64,000 bases of DNA from Nocardia terrae (GTDB lineage: Bacteria; Actinomycetota; Actinomycetes; Mycobacteriales; Mycobacteriaceae): positions 124,001-188,000 of the forward strand of contig NZ_WRPP01000014.1 of the NCBI RefSeq assembly GCF_009760405.1, read 5' to 3'. Both the position numbers and the translations under genes were made by a program. The notes beneath the pieces were generated by a model that saw only the letters and a list, made by a program, of their open reading frames with translations, ran no database searches and had not been told where the DNA came from. Shown one piece after another: positions 59,983 to 64,000 of this stretch. Numbering within the stretch: the first letter of the stretch is position 1; each line of letters starts with the position of its first letter.

Positions 59983-61626
59983 GTGGTTCAGGTCGAAACA
60001 CCCGCGGCCAACGCGGTCGCCGCGTCGAAAGAGACGCTGGAGGATTACACGCTGCGGTTCGCGCCCCGCAGCTACCGGAAATGGAGTCCGGCGGTGGTCG
60101 GCGTCTCCGCGCTCGGCGGCATCGCCTACCTGGCCGACTTCTCCATCGGCGCCAACATCGGCATCGCCAACGGCACCGGCAACGCGCTGCTGGGCATCGG
60201 CATCTTCGCCATCGTCGTCATGCTCACCGGGTTCCCGCTGGCCTACTACGCGGCCCGCTACAACATCGACCTGGACCTGATCACCCGCGGCAGCGGCTTC
60301 GGGTACTACGGGTCGGTGGTGACGAACATCGTGTTCGCCTCCTTCACCTTCATCTTCTTCGCCCTCGAGGGCTCGATCATGGCGCAGGGCCTGAAACTCG
60401 GCCTGCACGTGCCGCTCGCGCTGGGCTACCTGGTGTCCACGGTGATGATCTTCCCGCTGGTCATCTACGGCATGAACACGCTGGCCAAGCTGCAGGTGTG
60501 GACCACCCCGCTGTGGCTGATCCTGATGGTGCTGCCGTTCGGCTTCCTGCTGGTGCGCCACCCGGACTCGGTCGGCACCTTCCTGTCCTACGGCGGCCAG
60601 GACGGCAAGGGCGTGAGCCTGTCGGGCGCGCTGCTCGCCGCCGGCGTCTGCCTCTCGCTCATCGCCCAGATCGCCGAGCAGATCGACTACCTGCGCTTCA
60701 TGCCGCCCCGGACCCCCGAGAACGCCCGCAAGTGGTGGGGCTGGATGCTGCTGGCCGGACCCGGCTGGGTGCTCTTCGGCGCGATCAAGCAGGTCGTCGG
60801 CCTGTTCCTGGCGGTCTACCTGATCGCCAGCCTGCCCGGCGCGCAGAACATCGCCAACCAGCCGGTGCACCAGTTCCTCGAGATCTACCGCGACATGATG
60901 CCGTCCTGGCTGGCCATGACCCTGGCCGTGGCGCTGGTCGTCATCAGCCAGATCAAAATCAATGTGACCAACGCGTATTCGGGTTCGCTGGCGTGGACCA
61001 ACTCCTTCACCCGCGTCACCAAGACCTACCCGGGCCGCATCGTGTTCCTCGGCCTGAACCTCGCGATCGCGTTGATCCTGATGGAAGCCAACATGTTCGA
61101 CTTCCTCAACAACATTCTCGGCTTCTACGCCAACTGCGGCATCGCCTGGATCGTCACCGTCGCGACGGATATCGCGATCAACAAGTACGTCCTGAAGATC
61201 TCGCCCAAGGAGCCGGAGTTCCGGCGCGGCATGCTCTACGACTTCAACCCGGTCGGCCTGGTCGGCTTCGGACTGTCGGCGGTGCTGTCGATCATGACCT
61301 TCTTCGGCCTCTTCGGTGAGACCCTGAAGCCGTACTCGCCCATTGTGGCCGTGGTGGTCTCGTTCCTGGCGACCCCGGCGACCGCGATCCTCACCAAGGG
61401 CAAGTACTACCTGCGCCGCGACCACGACGGCATCGAGATGGACATGTTCGACGAGCACGGCAACCCGTCGGGCGAGACCCTCACCTGTGTCGTCACCGGC
61501 ATGGAATTCGAGCGCCCGGACATGATCGCCTCGGCGGTGCCCGGACCCGAAGGCGAGATCCAGTACATCAGCTCCCTGGCCCTGTCGACCGACAAGACCG
61601 GCATCCACGTACTGCCCGCGAAATAA
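59983..61626 (+). CDS. NCS1-type nucleobase/cytosine permease family protein
   Basis: 547 residues with about twelve transmembrane helices. It opens with DYTLRFAPRSYRKWSPAVVG and continues with a GIANGTGNALLGIGIFAI segment, as in purine-cytosine permease-like transporters. A soluble C-terminal domain of ~90 residues (MDMFDEHGNPSGETLTCVVTG; FERPDMIASAVPG) is longer than usual. The substrate is not readable. GTG 59983 has GAGGAG 5 nt upstream; GTG 59977 is alternative. Confidence 0.82.
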   Translation: MVQVETPAANAVAASKETLEDYTLRFAPRSYRKWSPAVVGVSALGGIAYLADFSIGANIGIANGTGNALLGIGIFAIVVMLTGFPLAYYAARYNIDLDLITRGSGFGYYGSVVTNIVFASFTFIFFALEGSIMAQGLKLGLHVPLALGYLVSTVMIFPLVIYGMNTLAKLQVWTTPLWLILMVLPFGFLLVRHPDSVGTFLSYGGQDGKGVSLSGALLAAGVCLSLIAQIAEQIDYLRFMPPRTPENARKWWGWMLLAGPGWVLFGAIKQVVGLFLAVYLIASLPGAQNIANQPVHQFLEIYRDMMPSWLAMTLAVALVVISQIKINVTNAYSGSLAWTNSFTRVTKTYPGRIVFLGLNLAIALILMEANMFDFLNNILGFYANCGIAWIVTVATDIAINKYVLKISPKEPEFRRGMLYDFNPVGLVGFGLSAVLSIMTFFGLFGETLKPYSPIVAVVVSFLATPATAILTKGKYYLRRDHDGIEMDMFDEHGNPSGETLTCVVTGMEFERPDMIASAVPGPEGEIQYISSLALSTDKTGIHVLPAK

Positions 61627-61629
61627 CCG

Positions 61630-62049
61630 CTACGTCAGCGGTTTCCGATCCGAGAGACCGTGCATGAAGACGTAGCAACCCGGGATATGGGGTGCGCCCT
61701 CGGATGCGAATTTCGCTTGATACTCCGAGGGCGACATCCCGACCAGCTCGGTGAACTTGCTGCTGAACGAGCCGAGGCTGCTGTAGCCGACCAGCATGCA
61801 CGCCTCGGTCACCGTCACGTTGGTGGCCCGCAACAGATCCTGCGCCCGCTCGATCCGCCGCTCGGCGAGATACAGAGCGGGCGTCTTGCCGTACGTGGCC
61901 GCGAAACACCGCAGGAAGTGATACTTCGACACTCCCGCGGCCGCCGCCAGACTGTCCAGGTCCAGCGGTTCCGCGTAGTTCCGGTCGGCCAGATCCCGTG
62001 CTCGCCGCAGATGCGGCAGCAGCTGCTCGGGAACCGGCCGTTTGGTCAC
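61630..62049 (-). CDS. AraC family transcriptional regulator (DNA-binding domain only)
   Basis: 139 residues. Two HTH motifs: LDSLAAAAGVSKYHFLRCFAATYGKTPALYL and VTEACMLVGYSSLGSFSSKFTELVGMSPSEYQ. A short C-terminal tail (HIPGCYVFMHGLSDRKPLT) replaces the usual ligand domain. GTG 62049 overlaps the stop of the reductase gene (GTGA), so it is coupled to menJ. It is convergent with the permease gene. Confidence 0.88.
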   Translation of the reverse strand: MTKRPVPEQLLPHLRRARDLADRNYAEPLDLDSLAAAAGVSKYHFLRCFAATYGKTPALYLAERRIERAQDLLRATNVTVTEACMLVGYSSLGSFSSKFTELVGMSPSEYQAKFASEGAPHIPGCYVFMHGLSDRKPLT

Positions 62050-63320
62050 GAGAACGGCTGAATCTTGTCGAACCGCATCGAGGCCCGGCCCGCACCCCGC
62101 CACAGCCGCGCGGTCAGATCCAGGTCCTCATCGGTGACCAGATTGCCCATCACCCGGACGGCCGTGCGCTGCAACAGCTTCGACCGCATCAGCGGCGGCC
62201 CGCCCAGCGGCACCGTGCGCGGATGGGTGGCCAGTCCGGCCAGCCGCCGCGCCACCGAGTAGGTGCGGCCGTAGCGCTCCCGCAGCATCTGCGGCCAGAT
62301 ATGGGTCAGATCGGGCTGATCCAGGATGCCGGAGAGCATGTGCCCGCCCTCGAGCCCGTAGTCGATGCCCTCGCCGTTGAGCGGGTTCACGCATCCGGCC
62401 GCATCCCCGACCAGCGCCCAGTTGCGCCCCGCCAGATTCGACACCGCACCGCCCATGGGCAGCAGCGCCGAGGCCACCGCCCGCGCTTCGCCCTCGAAAC
62501 CCCATTCCGCGCGCCGCTGCGAGACATAGTGCTGCAGCAGTGGTTTCAGCGCGATGTGGGACGGCCGTTTTTCAGTGGCCAGCGAGCCGACGCCGATATT
62601 CACCTCGCCATTGCCGAGCGGAAACACCCAGCCGTAGCCCGGAATCAATTCCCCATCGGCATCGCGCAATTCCATGTGCGAGGTGATCCACTCGTCGTCA
62701 CTGCGCTCGGATTTGATGTAGGCCCGCGCCGCCGTGCCGTACGCGTACTGCCGATGCCAGGTGCGGCCCAGCATCTTTCCGACGGGCGAACGCACCCCGT
62801 CGGCCACGATCAGCGTCCGACACGACACCGCCCGCAGCCCGCCGTTGGTCTTGATCGTCACCCCGGTGACCCGGTCGCCCTCGAGCGCGACCTCCACCAC
62901 CTTCGCCCCGTCCATCATCCGCGCCCCCGACTTCACCGCGGTCTCTCGCAGCTTGTCGTCGAGTTCGGTTCGCGGAACGGCACTTCCGTAGCTCGGGAAC
63001 GACCCGTCCGGCCAGGGCAGCAGCGCCTCCTGCCCGAACCCGGCCATCCGCAGGCCCCGGTTGACGGTGTGCGCCCGCACCCAGTCACCCAGCCCCAGAT
63101 GCTCCAGCTCGGCCGTGGCGCGCGGAGTCAGTCCGTCTCCGCAGGTCTTGTCCCGTGGGAACACCGCGGAGTCGGTCAGCAGGACATCGCGACCCGCGCG
63201 CGCGGCCCATGCCGCCGCCGCGGACCCCGCGGGCCCCGCGCCGACCACCAATACATCGGCGTGCGCAGGCAATACATCCGATGATTTCCCCTGCTCGGGC
63301 GCGACTTCCGGTGAACCCAT
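62046..63320 (-). CDS. menJ: Geranylgeranyl reductase family flavoprotein (menaquinone reductase MenJ-like)
   Basis: 424 residues. FAD-binding GxGxxG is VVGAGPAGSAAAAWAA at ~25-40, with DKTCGDGLTPRA and the later ALVGDAAGCVNPLNGEGIDYGLEGG. It corresponds to M. tuberculosis Rv0561c, which, from memory, saturates one isoprene unit of menaquinone. The following polyprenyl synthase and menG fit that role. The GTGA overlap leads into the AraC regulator. Confidence 0.92.
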   Translation of the reverse strand: MGSPEVAPEQGKSSDVLPAHADVLVVGAGPAGSAAAAWAARAGRDVLLTDSAVFPRDKTCGDGLTPRATAELEHLGLGDWVRAHTVNRGLRMAGFGQEALLPWPDGSFPSYGSAVPRTELDDKLRETAVKSGARMMDGAKVVEVALEGDRVTGVTIKTNGGLRAVSCRTLIVADGVRSPVGKMLGRTWHRQYAYGTAARAYIKSERSDDEWITSHMELRDADGELIPGYGWVFPLGNGEVNIGVGSLATEKRPSHIALKPLLQHYVSQRRAEWGFEGEARAVASALLPMGGAVSNLAGRNWALVGDAAGCVNPLNGEGIDYGLEGGHMLSGILDQPDLTHIWPQMLRERYGRTYSVARRLAGLATHPRTVPLGGPPLMRSKLLQRTAVRVMGNLVTDEDLDLTARLWRGAGRASMRFDKIQPFS

Positions 63321-63500
63321 GCGGTCAATACTTGCAGCACATCACCGGGCGCGCATATTTGCCCTGTGCTCCGCCGCCGCCGGGTTCAATTCACATAGCG
63401 AGTGTTTCGTCTGTCGCACTACGGTGGTGTCCATAGGGGGTGATCGGCCAACACGCTAGGTTCTTTAGGCGTGGGGTCGGACGCGGCACTGGGAGATGAA

Positions 63501-64000
63501 ATGAGCGCATCAGCTGTGAGCGATGAGAGCACCGTGGTCGCGGGGGTGGATCTGGGTGATCCCGAGCTCGCGGCTACCGTGCGCAAGGGCCTGATCGAGG
63601 TCGAGGATCTGCTGATCACCGAGCTGTCCGACGGCGAGGAGTTCCTGCAGGAGGCGGCGCTGCATCTGGCCAAGGCCGGCGGCAAGCGATTCCGTCCGCT
63701 GTTCACCATCCTCACCGGTCAGCTGGGCCCCAACCCGACGAGCCCGGACCTGGTCACCGCGGGCACGGTCGTGGAACTCGTGCACCTGGCCACCCTCTAT
63801 CACGACGACGTCATGGACGAGGCGTCCATGCGCCGCGGCGCACCCAGCGTGAACTCGCGCTGGGGCAACAGCGTCGCCATCCTCGCGGGCGACTACCTGT
63901 TCGCGCACGCCTCCCGGCTGGTCTCGACGCTGGGCCCCGACGCGGTCCGCATCATCGCCGAAACCTTCGCCGAGCTGGTCACCGGCCAGATGCGGGAAAC
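63501..64000 (+). CDS. Polyprenyl diphosphate synthase (GrcC1-like), cut by the window end
   Basis: At least 166 residues, running off the window. It shows AKAGGKRFRPLFTILTGQL and the first Asp-rich motif HDDVMDEASMRRGAPSVN, so it is a trans-prenyltransferase that makes a long prenyl diphosphate, probably for MenA. ATG 63501 has GGAGA 5 nt upstream. It is divergent from menJ. The 3' part is not visible. Confidence 0.92.
   Translation, partial: MSASAVSDESTVVAGVDLGDPELAATVRKGLIEVEDLLITELSDGEEFLQEAALHLAKAGGKRFRPLFTILTGQLGPNPTSPDLVTAGTVVELVHLATLYHDDVMDEASMRRGAPSVNSRWGNSVAILAGDYLFAHASRLVSTLGPDAVRIIAETFAELVTGQMRE

Noticed and set aside
59812..61608. A 598-codon frame antisense to the NCS1-type permease
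   Set aside because: Composition is Asp/Glu/His/Gly-rich without domains; the permease reading on the plus strand has twelve coherent helices.
1..64000. tRNA, rRNA, CRISPR arrays, insertion sequences, prophage genes
   Set aside because: No cloverleaf, spacer-repeat pattern, transposase or phage structural gene was seen. The holin-named gene at 30060 belongs to a chromosomal membrane family.

Overview
The window reads as chromosome of a high-GC mycolate-type actinobacterium, most likely Nocardia or a close relative. Third codon positions are nearly all G/C, GTG starts are frequent, and many genes are chained by ATGA or GTGA overlaps. Gene order follows, as I recall it, the Mycobacterium tuberculosis Rv0501-Rv0562 block. 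Here that block is interrupted by accessory genes, and a rex gene heads the heme operon as in Streptomyces. No rRNA, tRNA, insertion sequence, prophage or CRISPR array was seen.

Layout. 0-4 kb: an atypical SDR protein and an acyltransferase, a convergent SerB1-like HAD phosphatase, and a glutaredoxin-like protein. 3.9-9 kb: rex-hemA-hemC-hemD behind a near-consensus Rex operator, closed by a strong hairpin. 9.4-13.2 kb: hemB and several small membrane or secreted proteins. 13.4-20.6 kb: hemL, a histidine phosphatase with a very long acidic/Ala-rich N-terminal extension, and the System II cytochrome c maturation genes (TlpA-like, ccdA, resB, ccsA). 20.6-31.9 kb is a mixed accessory stretch: a secreted protein, a GT39-type membrane glycosyltransferase, a kshA-like Rieske oxygenase behind a KstR-type operator, a tautomerase/TetR pair, a BldC-like protein, a Cds1-like PLP enzyme, an MmyB-type regulator, a small HTH protein/Clp-N pair, and menA. 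32-39.8 kb: a 1229-aa SARP/AfsR-type regulator, a DsbA/CcdA-like pair and a DrrAB-type ABC exporter. 39.9-48 kb: menE, pit, menB, an IdeR-box siderophore-interacting protein and menD. 48-52.4 kb: small proteins, a maleylpyruvate isomerase-like protein, a TetR/aldo-keto reductase pair and a secreted Ag85-like esterase. 52.4-64 kb: a 1609-aa nitrate reductase/flavoprotein fusion, menG, an NCS1-type permease, an AraC regulator, menJ and the start of a polyprenyl diphosphate synthase cut by the window end.

Common theme. Much of the window serves respiration: heme synthesis (hemA, C, D, B, L), cytochrome c maturation, menaquinone (menA, B, D, E, G, J and a polyprenyl synthase) and nitrate assimilation. 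Rex links NADH/NAD+ to heme supply, and the IdeR-type box links iron to siderophore use.

Most interesting signals: (1) a 118-bp structured repeat in two copies with a compensatory base-pair change, each just upstream of and co-oriented with a biosynthetic gene (hemL, menG); (2) a two-gene, apparently split version of the ClpC2 architecture (HTH protein plus Clp-N-only protein) behind two GTCAA-N6-TTGAC sites; (3) two identical-core operators (CTAGTA-N6-TACTAG) spaced 33 bp at a TetR gene; (4) the ~330-residue extension on the histidine phosphatase; (5) the nitrate reductase-flavoprotein fusion with long disordered linkers.
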